Positions 1 through 9,317 of a stretch of 38,750 bases of DNA are shown here, piece after piece (position 1 is the stretch's first letter; every line of letters begins with the position of its first letter). Under the pieces are notes generated by a model. That model ran no database searches. It saw only the letters and a program-made list of their open reading frames with translations, and had not been told where the DNA came from. Origin of the DNA: Deltaproteobacteria bacterium (GTDB lineage: Bacteria; Desulfobacterota; Desulfarculia; Adiutricales; Adiutricaceae); assembly GCA_031269485.1 (NCBI GenBank), contig JAISZC010000097.1, forward strand, positions 1 through 38,750. Reading direction: 5' to 3'. The translations under genes were made by a program, and so were the position numbers.

Positions 1-168
1 AAAGAAGCAAGCTTGGTGATTTAGGGACTAGTTAATGACGAATAAGGAAATAACACATTTTTTCAACGACACACAGGCGTATATCCAAATACCTATCAGG
101 GAGATGTCAGGCGGCACACGCTTTAAAAGGTCCTTCAACTCCGGTACAAGGAATGGTTCAGCCGTGGC

Positions 169-1287
169 GTGGCCCTCGCGCCTGAGTGCAACCGGTCCAT
201 CGTGAACGCCAGCATTCAGTGGTTTCAACACCTCCGGGAGACCGGCACATTCCACCAACTGATTGCGGTCGCATGTTCGGTGGACCACTCTGTAGACTGC
301 CCAAAATACTTCAGCAAACATGAGTTGCGATATAAACACCTTGAGCATGCCATGACTCGTGACGAAGCAAGCTCTTCGCGAGCTAGAGATAATTGCTCCA
401 CGATGTTAATGCGCATTTACCGGCTACTGGAAGACTCCCAGTTTGAATTTATGTTCGGCCCCACTTGTTATGAGTGGCCATCGATCATGCACTCTCTCGC
501 CACCTTCATGCGGGACATTCTGGGAGCTGGATGCTTAAGGGGAGCAGGACTAACTGGCACTGCTGCATGTCCGGAAGGCCAACTGCCTTTCTACGACAGG
601 CAGCGAGGCGGTTCTACTCGATCCAATGTTGTCATCATTGACTTGAGCCTCCTCGCCTCTGAAGTCCTTGAAAATGTAACCGCGCTTATTGGTCGCTTAA
701 TTCATGAATTCTTGCAGCGATTGAGCGATCCGGTGAGTGGGATCGGCCGCGGGGAGTACCCGGTCGTTATTATTCTTGAAAATGCGCATAACTATATTCG
801 AGATGGCAGAAGAACGGAGGATGATTCCATTTCGAAGCTTGTTTTCGAGCGCATCGCCCGAGAAGGCAGAAAGTATGGGTTAGGATTGGTTGTAGCTTCC
901 CAACGCCCAAGTGAATTATCCAAAACGGTTCTCTCGCAGTGCAATAGCTTCATCGTTCATCGTCTGCAGAATCCTGAAGATCTGCGCTACTTCCGGGAGA
1001 TCGTGCCCGGCATCTATGGACAGCTCCTCGATCAACTTCCAGCTCTTGCCCCTCGAAGTGCCTTGGTATTGGGAGAGTGTGTTCAAGCTCCCGCGTTGGT
1101 GGATATGCGAGAAGCCAGCCCTGTTCCAAAAAGCAAGAACCCGAAATTCTATCGAAGCTGGACCCAAGAGGAGAAGCAGCCTGATTTTGAAGCCGTATGT
1201 GAAAGATGGGAGGGCAGGCAACCTGGCTGCCCAGCTCCTGCTGATCAGCCTTATGGTGCTCCTGAGAATGGAGGCGAGGCGGAATGA
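169..1287 (+). CDS. HerA/DUF87-like P-loop ATPase, C-terminal part (probably 5'-truncated or frameshifted)
   Basis: Translated motifs '[14 protein letters not shown]', '[14 protein letters not shown]' (Walker B-like), '[44 protein letters not shown]' are typical of the HerA/COG0433 C-terminal half. No Walker A (GxxxxGKS/T) is present. In-frame stop at 124-126 and GTG start at 169. Confidence 0.7.
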   Translation: MALAPECNRSIVNASIQWFQHLRETGTFHQLIAVACSVDHSVDCPKYFSKHELRYKHLEHAMTRDEASSSRARDNCSTMLMRIYRLLEDSQFEFMFGPTCYEWPSIMHSLATFMRDILGAGCLRGAGLTGTAACPEGQLPFYDRQRGGSTRSNVVIIDLSLLASEVLENVTALIGRLIHEFLQRLSDPVSGIGRGEYPVVIILENAHNYIRDGRRTEDDSISKLVFERIAREGRKYGLGLVVASQRPSELSKTVLSQCNSFIVHRLQNPEDLRYFREIVPGIYGQLLDQLPALAPRSALVLGECVQAPALVDMREASPVPKSKNPKFYRSWTQEEKQPDFEAVCERWEGRQPGCPAPADQPYGAPENGGEAE

Positions 1288-2333
1288 CCAAAAGCTTTCA
1301 TCCCACGTTCACCATCACCAACCTGATCACCGCCGGGCTGACCCGCATCGAGCGAGCCCGGGGATTCCTGGAGGCAGCGACTTTATCCGATGCCTGGATG
1401 CGGGAGATGGGCCGCCGTGCGTTGATCTTGGAAGCTCATCACACCACGCGCATCGAGGGAACGCGTCTGACCTTGGCTCAGGCCGAGCAACTCCTGGAAG
1501 GCAAGCCGGTCCCCGAGGCCGATCCCGATGATGTGCGGGAATTGCTGAACTACAAGAAAGCCTTTGAGTTCGTTTCCGAGTATCTCGAGCACGGCGGTCC
1601 GATCACGGAGGGGCTGGTTCGGGAAATCCACAAGCGGCTCGTCGAGGGTGTGCGGGGCGGAGCCGCTGCTCCCGGCGAGTATCGGAAAATCCAGAACTAC
1701 GTGGTCGACTCGACCACCGGCGAGACGGTCTGCACGCCGCCCCCGGCGCATGATGTGCCGATCGCGATGGCGGAGCTGGTGGACTGGCTAAACCAGGAGA
1801 AGGAGGTTCACCCGGTCCTGGCGAGCGGCATCTCTCAGTTCCAGTTCGTGCATATCCACCCGTTTCTGGATGGCAACGGCCGGACATCCCGGCTGCTCTC
1901 CACCTTGCACCTCTACCGAGCCGGGTACGACTTCAAGCGGCTGTTTACGATCAGCGAATACTACGACCGGGACCGGCCGGCATTCTATCGGGCTATCCAG
2001 AGCGTCCGCGAGCACGGCATGGACATGACCGGCTGGCTGGAATATTTCGTCGAGGGGTTGACTACCCAGCTTACCGAAGTCAGAGAGCGCGGCGAGCAGG
2101 CCATCCGCCGGGATGCGCTCATCAAGGAGCACAGACTTTCGGCTCGCCAGGCCAAAGCGCTCGGCCACATTCTGGAACACAGCAGTCTGACCATCCAGGC
2201 TTTTGAGGACTACTTTCCCGAGGGCAACCGCCGCTCTCTGCAACGCGACCTGAAGGCCATGGTGGATATGGGGCTGTTGGTTTCGGAGGGATCGACCAAC
2301 AAGCTCGTTTACCGGATGAAGGGGACGGGGTGA
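1284..2333 (+). CDS. Fic-domain AMPylase-like protein with N-terminal inhibitory motif and C-terminal winged HTH
   Basis: Fic core '[14 protein letters not shown]' (HPFx[D/E]GNGR). 'TTRIEG' matches the class II inhibitory motif [S/T]xxxE[G/N]. C-terminal '[24 protein letters not shown]' is wHTH-like. Overlaps upstream ORF by ATGA. Confidence 0.93.
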   Translation: MTKSFHPTFTITNLITAGLTRIERARGFLEAATLSDAWMREMGRRALILEAHHTTRIEGTRLTLAQAEQLLEGKPVPEADPDDVRELLNYKKAFEFVSEYLEHGGPITEGLVREIHKRLVEGVRGGAAAPGEYRKIQNYVVDSTTGETVCTPPPAHDVPIAMAELVDWLNQEKEVHPVLASGISQFQFVHIHPFLDGNGRTSRLLSTLHLYRAGYDFKRLFTISEYYDRDRPAFYRAIQSVREHGMDMTGWLEYFVEGLTTQLTEVRERGEQAIRRDALIKEHRLSARQAKALGHILEHSSLTIQAFEDYFPEGNRRSLQRDLKAMVDMGLLVSEGSTNKLVYRMKGTG

Positions 2334-2580
2334 ACTCGCGACAATCTTGCGACACAACTTGCGACAAACTCACGACTCGACTTGCGACATCCGCATTGGG
2401 TAGAGTAATTGGAAATCGAGTTTGACGCCGCTTCCGGTCCGCCGGGAACGGCCTGCTCTTTGATAACTCGTGATATAATAAGGGCTTAGTGACATGAAGC
2501 GTAATAGAGAATGGTTATGAAGAGGGTTGCACACGGAGAAACAGCGGCATTTGGTTCTCCATCGACGCCATGGTCCCCTA

Positions 2581-2610
2581 AAAACCCTGGAAAATCCAGG
2601 GTTTTTTGTT
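2581..2610 (+). terminator. Rho-independent terminator
   Basis: ACCCTGG-AAAAT-CCAGGGT followed by TTTTTG TTT (stem 2584-2590/2596-2602). Confidence 0.75.
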
Positions 2611-3415
2611 TCTGGTTTCACCCTGAAGACCATTGTTGCCTTGACCGCGCAGCTTGAAAGCGCCGATAATGGCCGGCCTCCAATTGCCTTAAGGTCAGAT
2701 GGATTTTCGGGCAAAGCCTCCACGGTCCGCCGGACGGCCAAATTCCCCGGAAAGCCTACCCTGACCGTCGGGCGCCAGACGCAACCGCTCCCCCTTGGCG
2801 ACGAGGAACGGAAATCATTGAGGCCATCAGACGCAAAGGGTTCCGCAAGGCGCTGGTCGTGGGCCGAACTGGAATCATGATTGGGCAGAACCAAGGAAAA
2901 CCGTTACGATAGGCGGCTGAACAGGCGGGGGTTTCAGCCGCATAGGCGAAGTCCTTTCGGGAGCGAGGGGTGGTCGGGCTGCCGGACAGGCCCCGGTCGG
3001 GCCGGCCTAAAGTGTTTGGGGCTTCTATCCAAGCCATGGTTAAGGCCACCCTTGAAAGCGAACATAATCCTAGAAATTAAGAATATTGACAGGCTTATCA
3101 GAGTATATTGTGGTGAAAAAGAATATTTGGATAGACCAAATAATGCCGGGATAATAGGCATCAAAACTGCCCTATTCCGTCCTGACCCAGGTTTTTGCAG
3201 CTTGATCAAAGACAGACGGACTGGAAATTGACGCGTGACTGGACGCCGTCGCCTCAGGATGCCGCCGGCTTGAAGGCAAGGGTTGGTGCAAAAAACCCGG
3301 TCAAGGCCAAAATCGCCAAACTTTGACGCCCGTTATCAAGGGTTTAGTTTAGTCGTCAAGCTGAGAATGGGGTTTTGGCGCATCGATCAGACTTGGTCTG
3401 CGGCGAGAGCGAGGA

Positions 3416-3805
3416 TCAGGCGTCGTCCCGGGCGGGGGCTTCCAGCGAGGTCTCGGCGCCAGGGGCCAAGGCCGCCGCAGATTCGGCGTCTTGAGATCCG
3501 CTCAGGGCGGAGGCGGGTTCCGAGGCGTCATGAAGACCGTTGAGCTTCTCTTGATAGGCCAAGGCCTCGGCTTGGTAGCGGTTGGCCTCGTCGGGGGAAG
3601 AAAAATCCAAAAAGGCCGTCTTGCGATCCATGCGTTCTTCCCAGCCGAAATAGGCCAAAACTCCGCCCACGGCGATGACGGCCAAGGGCAGAAGGGCCTT
3701 GAAGACGATGACAAAATATTCAAACCAGCCGACAAACAGCGCCAGTCCGCCGACGATCATCAAAGCTCCGATTATAAGGAGCAACGGCATAAAGCCTCCG
3801 TGCAT
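3416..3805 (-). CDS. Small membrane protein of unknown function
   Basis: 129 aa with two hydrophobic segments ('FMPLLLIIGALMIVGGLALFVGWF', 'ALLPLAVIAVGGVLAYFGW') and a plausible polar tail. Confidence 0.6.
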   Translation of the reverse strand: MHGGFMPLLLIIGALMIVGGLALFVGWFEYFVIVFKALLPLAVIAVGGVLAYFGWEERMDRKTAFLDFSSPDEANRYQAEALAYQEKLNGLHDASEPASALSGSQDAESAAALAPGAETSLEAPARDDA

Positions 3806-3941
3806 AAAATATAATCAGCTAAAAAAATGGAGGGATGGAGTTCGGCACGCGTCTTGAGCGTCGGCCGGCCTGAAGGCCGCACGAACGACAGGGCGAGGCC
3901 GAACGAGGAGTCAAGCCCCCAGAGCAAAAAGGGTCAGGCTG

Positions 3942-4175
3942 TCAGGGCCGCTGGCCGCAATCGGTGCAGACGCCGTCGTCGCCGATGATGCCGATGCAGC
4001 TCTCGTCGGAGCACAACTGCCTTTTGGTTTTTTTTTGGCCTTGGGCGTTGCGTCTCGTCGTCAAGTCCTGGCCGCAATGCGGACAAAACTTGGCCCACAG
4101 GGGAGCTTGCTGGTCGCACTTGGAACATGCGTCGCTGGGAGTGACCGCGCCGCATTGTTGGCAAACTAAGTCCAT
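3942..4175 (-). CDS. Small zinc-ribbon protein
   Basis: ATG at 4175; 'MDLVCQQCGAVTPSDACSKCDQQAPLWAKFCPHCGQDL...LCSDESCIGIIGDDGVCTDCGQRP' with repeated CxxC knuckles. The ORF track reports longer versions with a low-complexity N-terminus. Confidence 0.65.
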   Translation of the reverse strand: MDLVCQQCGAVTPSDACSKCDQQAPLWAKFCPHCGQDLTTRRNAQGQKKTKRQLCSDESCIGIIGDDGVCTDCGQRP

Positions 4176-5281
4176 AATATTCTCTGCGCGTCGTTGGACC
4201 GGCAGTGACCGTTGGGCGGTCCGTGGGTCAGCAGGCAGGACCAGCCTGGGACGGGCCGGCGCGTCCGGGCGCCGACGCGAGCGTCGGCGGCGGAGCTGGG
4301 CCATGAAAGCGCGGGCGACCGCCTGCGGCGGCCTCAAAGCCGAACGCTGGCTCGTAGCCGGTCCGCCGCAAGCGCGCTGCGCGTCGACGAGCTCAAGCTG
4401 GTTGCCCGGCGTTGATCTGCCCCCATTATAACATAGGGCGCCTTGAGGTTCCAGAGGCGATCTTGGCCGGTCGCCGTCAAAGTCGGCAGCTTGGACGCCA
4501 GGCGTCGCGCCGAGCGCGAGATCCGGCGCGGCCGGCCGGAACCGGACCAAGCGGCCGCGTCCGCCTTTTTCGCGTTTTATTTCCGCGTGACGTTTTTTTG
4601 GCTTTTTGAGGCCCGGCGCAGGCGGACGCCAGCGAGCTTTTGCTCCGCCGCCTTGCGCCTTGCGCGTCGCCGGACGCGGGCTTCGGCGTTCCGCCGAGCG
4701 GCGGCGGCTTGCGTGGCCGCCGACGAGCGACGTTCCGGAAAACGGAGCGCAAAAGGCGGCTGTGGGGCGTCTGGTCGTTCGCTTCGGCGGAGGCGAGACG
4801 TGACGGTCTTGCGGCTCTGGCCGGGAAGACGGCAGTTGGCGGCTGGGGCCGCGACTGTTCGGCCGCGGGGCGCGGCCCTGGAGGCCGACCTGAGCGCCCC
4901 GCAAGAGCCGTTTTCCGGACCTGCACGGTCGTCAGGGAGGCTGCCGGGTCACGGACCGTCGCTGGCGAGGCCATGATGTTCGCGCCCTTGGCAGGAGCAA
5001 GGATTGGTTCGCTGGTCCTGCTCGGCGGCGCGTCGCCGGCGAAATGAAAGAGCTCGGCCGCTTGAGCTTGAGCTCGAGCCGAGCTCGAGCCGAGTTTGAG
5101 TCTGGGCTCGATCGCAGCTCGATCTTGACCTCGGGGCAGATAAGGGATATATTTTCCAAACAAGAGTGGGAAGAGCAACGCGTGGAATTCGCCTCTGACT
5201 TGACGCCGCGCGCCATTTCTTCCAGCGTCTGGCGGCCTTCATGCCGCGCTTCGTCCCTCTCCGACGCCCTGGAAGGCTCGA

Positions 5282-5707
5282 GTGAAACGCATCCCCACCG
5301 ACAAGGCCGCGCCGGGCCAGATATTGGCCGAAAAGCTGACTCGCAACGACGGGGTGCTCTTGGCCAGCCAGGGCGCCGAGATCACCGAAGGCCTCCTGCG
5401 CATGCTGGCCCGCCTCAACGTCGAGACCATCGTGATCGAAGAGGAGGAGTCCCGCACGGAAGAAGAGGTGCTGGACGAATTCCGGCGGTTCAAAGACGAG
5501 CTCGACGCCCGCTTCGTCCGCGTCGCGGATCAGCCGATCCTGCAGGCCCTGAAGAAGACGTTGTTCTATTTGGCCGAAAAGGAAAGAGACGAGACCTTGG
5601 CCGTCATCAACAACCCCGCCTCCGACGAAGTCCAAGCCGATTCGGCGCCGTCGGCCGCCCCGTCGAGCCAGCCGGCCGATGCAGCCCCAGCCAGCCATAC
5701 AAGATAG
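5282..5707 (+). CDS. Hypothetical protein upstream of an HDOD gene, possible accessory signalling domain
   Basis: MKRIPTDKAAPGQILAEKLTRNDGVLLASQGAEITEGLLRMLARLNVETIVIEEE...; overlaps the start of the HDOD gene. Confidence 0.7.
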   Translation: MKRIPTDKAAPGQILAEKLTRNDGVLLASQGAEITEGLLRMLARLNVETIVIEEEESRTEEEVLDEFRRFKDELDARFVRVADQPILQALKKTLFYLAEKERDETLAVINNPASDEVQADSAPSAAPSSQPADAAPASHTR

Positions 5708-6533
5708 GGTCCAGGCCAAGCGGGAGGTGCGGCGAATCAAGAATTTGCCCACCGTGCCGGGCATAGTGGCCAAAATTTCCCGCATGGTCGAAAACCCCGA
5801 GACCAGCGCCGCCGAAGTGGGCCGTCTCATCGCCCAAGATCAGGTCTTGTCGGCCAAGGTCTTGCGGATGGCCAACAGCGCCTTCTTCGGGATGTCGCGC
5901 AAAATAAGCTCCATCTCCCAAGCCCTGGTCATCCTCGGCTTTGAGGTGGTCAAGGGCCTGGTGCTGACCAGCAGCGTCTTCGACATGATCCAAAAGTCAA
6001 TGGCCGGGCTGTGGGAGCACTCCATCGGCTGCGCGGCCGCCTCCGGGGCGGTGGCGACTCTGCTGGGCCGCGACGACGCCGAAGAAATCCTGGTGGCCGG
6101 GCTGCTCCACGATTTGGGCAAGGTGGTGCTGGCCCTCAACTTGCCCGAAGAGATGAGCTTGGTCAAGGCGAAGGTCAGCTCGGGCGACATTCTTTTCTAC
6201 GAGGCCGAAAATCAGGTCCTCGATTTCGATCACAGCGAGCTGGGCCAGTGGCTGGCCGAGCACTGGAATCTCCCGGAGAGCCTGGCCGAGCCCATGCGTC
6301 TGCACCACCGCCCCGAAAAGGCCGTGGTCAAGCCCGAATGCACGGCCATCGTCCACATCGCCGACGTGATCATCAGGGCCAAGGGCTTCGGCAACGCCGG
6401 CGACGCGCTCGTTCCGCCCATCTCGGCGTCCGCCTGGGAGATGCTGGGCTTGCGCAAGACCGACTTTTTGCCCATATTGGAAATTTTGGAGCCCAAGCTG
6501 TCGAGCCTGCGCGACATCACGTCAATCAATTAA
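5679..6533 (+). CDS. HDOD-domain signalling protein
   Basis: 'LPTVPGIVAKISRMVENPETSAAEVGRLIAQDQVLSAKVLRMANSAFFGMSRKISSISQALVILGFEVVKGLVLTSSVF' and 'LVAGLLHDLGKVVLA' match HDOD hallmarks. Confidence 0.93.
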   Translation: MQPQPAIQDRVQAKREVRRIKNLPTVPGIVAKISRMVENPETSAAEVGRLIAQDQVLSAKVLRMANSAFFGMSRKISSISQALVILGFEVVKGLVLTSSVFDMIQKSMAGLWEHSIGCAAASGAVATLLGRDDAEEILVAGLLHDLGKVVLALNLPEEMSLVKAKVSSGDILFYEAENQVLDFDHSELGQWLAEHWNLPESLAEPMRLHHRPEKAVVKPECTAIVHIADVIIRAKGFGNAGDALVPPISASAWEMLGLRKTDFLPILEILEPKLSSLRDITSIN

Positions 6534-6557
6534 CGTCCGGCCCATGACCCTCGCATC

Positions 6558-7085
6558 ATGAACTTCGGCAAATACCTTTGGACTTCCGCGACGGCGCTGG
6601 CGGCGACGGCCTTGGACTTGAGCGCCAAGCGGCTGGCCCTCGACAATCTGACGCCTTACGAAGTCGAGCCGGTCGCCGCCTTCTTCAACTTGACTTTGGT
6701 CTTCAACCGCGGCGCGGCCTTCAGCCTGCTGTCCGGCGAAGGCCCTCGGCAAGGCCTTATGATGGCCTTGCTGGCCTTGGCGGCCCTGGCGCCCGTCGTC
6801 TGGCTTCTTCGGCAGGCCAAGCCGAGCGATCGCCTGCTGCTGAGCGGCCTGGGCCTCATCGTCGGCGGGGCTTTGGGCAACATTCACGACCGCCTGCGTT
6901 GGAACGCGGTGATCGACTTCTTGGATTTCCATTGGGGCGAGCGCCACTGGCCGGCTTTCAACCTGGCCGACGTCGTGATCTGCGTGGGCGTGGGCCTGCT
7001 GGCCGTCTCCATCCTCGGAGGTGGCGGGCGGGCGAGTTCCAACAAGCCGCAGACGAGCTCCAAAAAGCCGCGGAACAGACTCTGA
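6558..7085 (+). CDS. lspA: Lipoprotein signal peptidase (signal peptidase II)
   Basis: 'VFNRGAAFSLLSGEG', 'LGLIVGGALGNIHDRLRWNAVIDFLDFHWGERHWPAFNLADVVICVGVGLL' contain the LspA motifs with both catalytic Asp. Confidence 0.95.
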   Translation: MNFGKYLWTSATALAATALDLSAKRLALDNLTPYEVEPVAAFFNLTLVFNRGAAFSLLSGEGPRQGLMMALLALAALAPVVWLLRQAKPSDRLLLSGLGLIVGGALGNIHDRLRWNAVIDFLDFHWGERHWPAFNLADVVICVGVGLLAVSILGGGGRASSNKPQTSSKKPRNRL

Positions 7086-7261
7086 CGTCCGCCCTGGACC
7101 GCGAGGACTCCGCGCAGCCCTCTGGTCCCGGTTCTGCGGGGGCGCCCGCCCCTCCACGAGCCGGCGCGGCCCGCCCGGCCGTCGAGACGTTCAGGGCCCT
7201 CGGGCGGCTCCTCGAAACCCCACAACCAACCTCGACCAACGTCGCGGGTTTCCTTGGCTTG

Positions 7262-8374
7262 GTGGCCGTGGCCTTAATTCTGATAGCCGAATCCAATCTG
7301 CCGGCCGCCGATTATGCGGCCTCCACTCTGATCAAAGCCGGGTTCGAGACTCGCGTCGTGGACGGCCAAGCCGAGGCTTTGGCCGTGTATCAAGAAAGGC
7401 GGCCGGATCTGGTTTTGGCCGATTTTTTCTTGGCCGAAGGCGACGGCCTGGCCCTGTTGCAGGCCCTCAAGCGCGTCGCCCCCGACGCCCTGGCCGTGAT
7501 GACCACCGGACTAGGCAGCGAAAGGCTGGTCCGCGAGGCCTTCATGGCCGGGGCCGACGACTACGTCGTCAAGGACGCCTCCTATTACCGGGACTTGCCC
7601 GCGATGGCCGCCGCCATTTTGGACAAGCGGGCCCAGGCCGTCAGGCGGCGGTCGGCCGAACATCTCAGGGAGCGCCTGGACGCCCAGCGCGAGCTGGCCG
7701 GCTGGCTGGACCACAACTTTCGAAACATCCTCTCGGCCGTGGCTGGCTCGCTGAGCCTCATCAACTTCGACCAGCCGGCCCAGAGCCAGGACAAGCGCCG
7801 CGAGTACCTCGCCGACGGCCTCGCCAGCCTCCGCGAAGCGCTCAAGCTCGTCGAGGGCTTGGGCCGCATGAACAGCCAGGGCAGCGCCGAGGACGTGAGA
7901 ACCGTCAACGTCGCCGCCTCGCTCGACCAGGCTTGGGGCGAGGTCATCGAACAGCTCAAGCGGGCGCCGGAATCCTCGGCCGCGTCGCTTGACGAGGTCG
8001 TCTTCGTCAACGCCGCTCGCCGTCTGCCGCCTTTGCGGCTGGTCAGCCAAGACCTGCTGACCATTTCGGAGATTTTGCTGAAAAACGCCGTCGAGGCCGC
8101 CCGCCAAAGCGCCGAGCCGATGGTGACGGCCGCGGGGGAGCTGGAGGACGGTCATTTCGTGTTGACTGTCAAGGACAACGGCCCTGGCATGGACGAAAAA
8201 GTCGCCCGGCACGCCTTCGAGCCTCTTTTCTCCACCAAGGGGCAAGTCGGCGTGGGCCTGTCGCTGACCACGGTCAAGGCCTTGGCGGCGCGTCATCATG
8301 GCGAGGCTTCCATCGAGTCGACGCCCGGACGCGGCGCCGTCGTCCGGGTCAGCTGGCGACTCGGCCCGAACTGA
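7262..8374 (+). CDS. Response-regulator receiver/histidine kinase hybrid (REC-HK)
   Basis: N-terminal REC-like 'LILIAESNLPAADYAASTLIKAGFETRVVDG...PDLVLADFFLAEGDGLALL...ADDYVVKD'; H-box 'WLDHNFRNILSAVAG'; N/G boxes 'ILLKNAVEAA', 'DNGPGMDEK', 'GVGLSL'. GTG start at 7262 is inferred; the ORF track start at 6578 lies inside lspA. Confidence 0.85.
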   Translation: MAVALILIAESNLPAADYAASTLIKAGFETRVVDGQAEALAVYQERRPDLVLADFFLAEGDGLALLQALKRVAPDALAVMTTGLGSERLVREAFMAGADDYVVKDASYYRDLPAMAAAILDKRAQAVRRRSAEHLRERLDAQRELAGWLDHNFRNILSAVAGSLSLINFDQPAQSQDKRREYLADGLASLREALKLVEGLGRMNSQGSAEDVRTVNVAASLDQAWGEVIEQLKRAPESSAASLDEVVFVNAARRLPPLRLVSQDLLTISEILLKNAVEAARQSAEPMVTAAGELEDGHFVLTVKDNGPGMDEKVARHAFEPLFSTKGQVGVGLSLTTVKALAARHHGEASIESTPGRGAVVRVSWRLGPN

Positions 8375-8423
8375 CGGACGGCGGCGCGGCCCTCGAGCCG
8401 CGCGAAAATGCGGAGGTCCAGGC

Positions 8424-8981
8424 TTGCCGCCTTCTCTTTTGGTCCACGTCTGCTGCGCCCCTTGCGCCACGCTGCCGGTCTGCTCCTGGCTGCTGCGCCG
8501 CCCTCGCCCGGAACTGCGGCTGTGGTTCTACAACCCCAACATCCAGCCGGCCGAGGAGTTTCGTCGCCGCCGCGACGCCGTGGCTTTTTTGGTTTTGGAG
8601 CTCAAGAACCTCGTCCCGGACTTGACGACCCCGCTGCCGGTCGATTTCTCGCCCCCCTACGAGCCGAGCGAGTTCCTGGCCGCGGTCGCCGAAACTCCCC
8701 AGGCGCCGGACCGTTGCCGCGCTTGCTGCCGGCTGCGCCTGCGGGCCGCGGCCATCGAGGCCAAGGCCTTGGGCCTGGCGGCCTTCACCACCACCCTTTT
8801 GTACAGCCGGCGCCAAAGGCACGGCATAATCAAGGAAGAAGGCTTCCGCGCCGCCGTGGAGACCGGCGTCGAGTTTCATTACGAGGATTTTAGGGACAAG
8901 TGGCGGGAAGGCGTGGAGCTCGGTCGGCGGCTGAGCCTCTACCGGCAAAGATGGTGCGGTTGCGTCTACGAGGCCCGGTAG
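8424..8981 (+). CDS. queH: Epoxyqueuosine reductase QueH
   Basis: 'LLVHVCCAPCATLPVCSWL', 'LWFYNPNIQPAEEFRRRRDAV', 'DRCRACCRLRLRAAA', 'TTTLLYSRRQRH', 'RWCGCVYE'. TTG start at 8424 with upstream GGAGG. Confidence 0.88.
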   Translation: MPPSLLVHVCCAPCATLPVCSWLLRRPRPELRLWFYNPNIQPAEEFRRRRDAVAFLVLELKNLVPDLTTPLPVDFSPPYEPSEFLAAVAETPQAPDRCRACCRLRLRAAAIEAKALGLAAFTTTLLYSRRQRHGIIKEEGFRAAVETGVEFHYEDFRDKWREGVELGRRLSLYRQRWCGCVYEAR

Positions 8982-9070
8982 AGCGCTTCGGCCCTCCAGG
9001 GCGCCGGCGTTGGCAGGACGCCGTCGCCGGCTGAAGGGCTTAGGGAAAACTTGACGCCGGCGAGCGGCGG

Positions 9071-9094
9071 CAAGCAAGCAAGCAAGCAAGCAAG
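9071..9094. repeat. Tetranucleotide microsatellite (CAAG)6
   Basis: caagcaagcaagcaagcaagcaag read directly. Confidence 0.97.
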
Positions 9095-9317
9095 ATGGAA
9101 ACCACCGGCGGAGCGCTCCGGCGCCGGCCTCTGGTCTGCGGGCCGAAAGGCGCCGCCTTGCTCGGCGGCCTTGGCGTCGACGATTCGGCCGCTGGCCAGC
9201 CTCAAGCGCCTTTCGCCAAGCTTGGAGCTTCGGTCGAGCGGGACTGGCCGCGCGCTGCTCTACGGGCGGCCCGCGTCCGGCGGCGGAGAGCCTCCTGCGG
9301 CGCCCCCGATTGGCCCC

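Noticed and set aside
2913-2941. GCGGCTGAA...TTCAGCCGC inverted repeat
   Set aside because: 9-bp arms with 11-nt loop in intergenic GC-rich sequence, no T-tract or gene context.
3050-3231. AT-richer reading 'IILEIKNIDRLIRVYCGEKEYLDRPNNAGIIGIKTALFRPDP'
   Set aside because: Could be a gene remnant but too short and unmatched to any family I recognise.
5054-5120. GAGCTCGAGCC-type repeats
   Set aside because: Short low-complexity run (two 11-bp units); no evidence of function.
4180-5280. Overlapping long ORFs on both strands
   Set aside because: All are Arg/Ala/Gly/Pro-rich and mutually antisense with no recognisable domain; treated as GC-rich noncoding or degraded sequence.
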